Below, piece by piece: positions 5,813 to 5,822 of a DNA stretch of 5,822 nucleotides; the first letter of the stretch is position 1, and every line of letters begins with the position of its first letter. The translations under genes and the position numbers were made by a program. Location of the stretch: NCBI GenBank assembly GCA_943327025.2, contig CALPVO020000163.1, positions 1 through 5,822 of the forward strand. Reading direction: 5' to 3'. A model generated the notes under the pieces. That model ran no database searches, was not told the DNA's origin, and saw nothing but the letters and a program-made list of their open reading frames with translations. The DNA is from Janthinobacterium lividum. Its GTDB lineage: Bacteria; Pseudomonadota; Gammaproteobacteria; Steroidobacterales; Steroidobacteraceae.

Positions 5813-5822
5813 AGTTGAACAG

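Overview
This window looks like ordinary chromosomal housekeeping DNA from a GC-rich proteobacterium, probably a gammaproteobacterium of the Xanthomonadales/Nevskiales kind. That placement is inferred from the E. coli-like BioD motifs, the BioC-type methyltransferase, GTG start use and the coxB-ctaD-ctaG gene order. I cannot run a search to confirm it. I see no mobile element, CRISPR array, tRNA, rRNA or phage gene.

Layout. Positions 1-1225 (+ strand) hold the end of a biotin-synthesis cluster: the C-terminal part of bioC, cut by the window edge, then a complete bioD 23 bases downstream. Positions 1272-2189 (- strand) hold a complete metallo-beta-lactamase-fold hydrolase that converges on bioD with a 46-base gap and no clear terminator. 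Positions 2190-2587 are a non-coding region between the divergent hydrolase and cox genes, with several short inverted repeats, an A+T-rich stretch and a TACAAT box. Positions 2588-5812 (+ strand) hold the start of an aa3-type cytochrome c oxidase operon: coxB (subunit II, CuA), ctaD (subunit I, haem-copper catalytic subunit), a 42-residue single-span membrane protein, and ctaG (Cox11-type CuB assembly factor). The next gene lies beyond the window.

How the genes work together. BioC methylates malonyl-ACP so that the pimelate moiety can be built on the fatty-acid machinery; BioD closes the ureido ring to give dethiobiotin. CoxB takes electrons from an external cytochrome c through CuA and passes them to the haem a and haem a3/CuB centres of CtaD, where O2 is reduced and protons are pumped. 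CtaG delivers copper to CuB. The tight spacing (24 bases, 22 bases, then an ATGA overlap) suggests that the four cox genes are co-transcribed, and the small membrane protein is best guessed to be an oxidase assembly or accessory factor. The hydrolase shows no link to either pathway beyond position.

Nothing here amounts to a new system. The parts most worth a second look are the 42-residue membrane protein, which is easily missed, and the inverted repeats in the cox upstream region.
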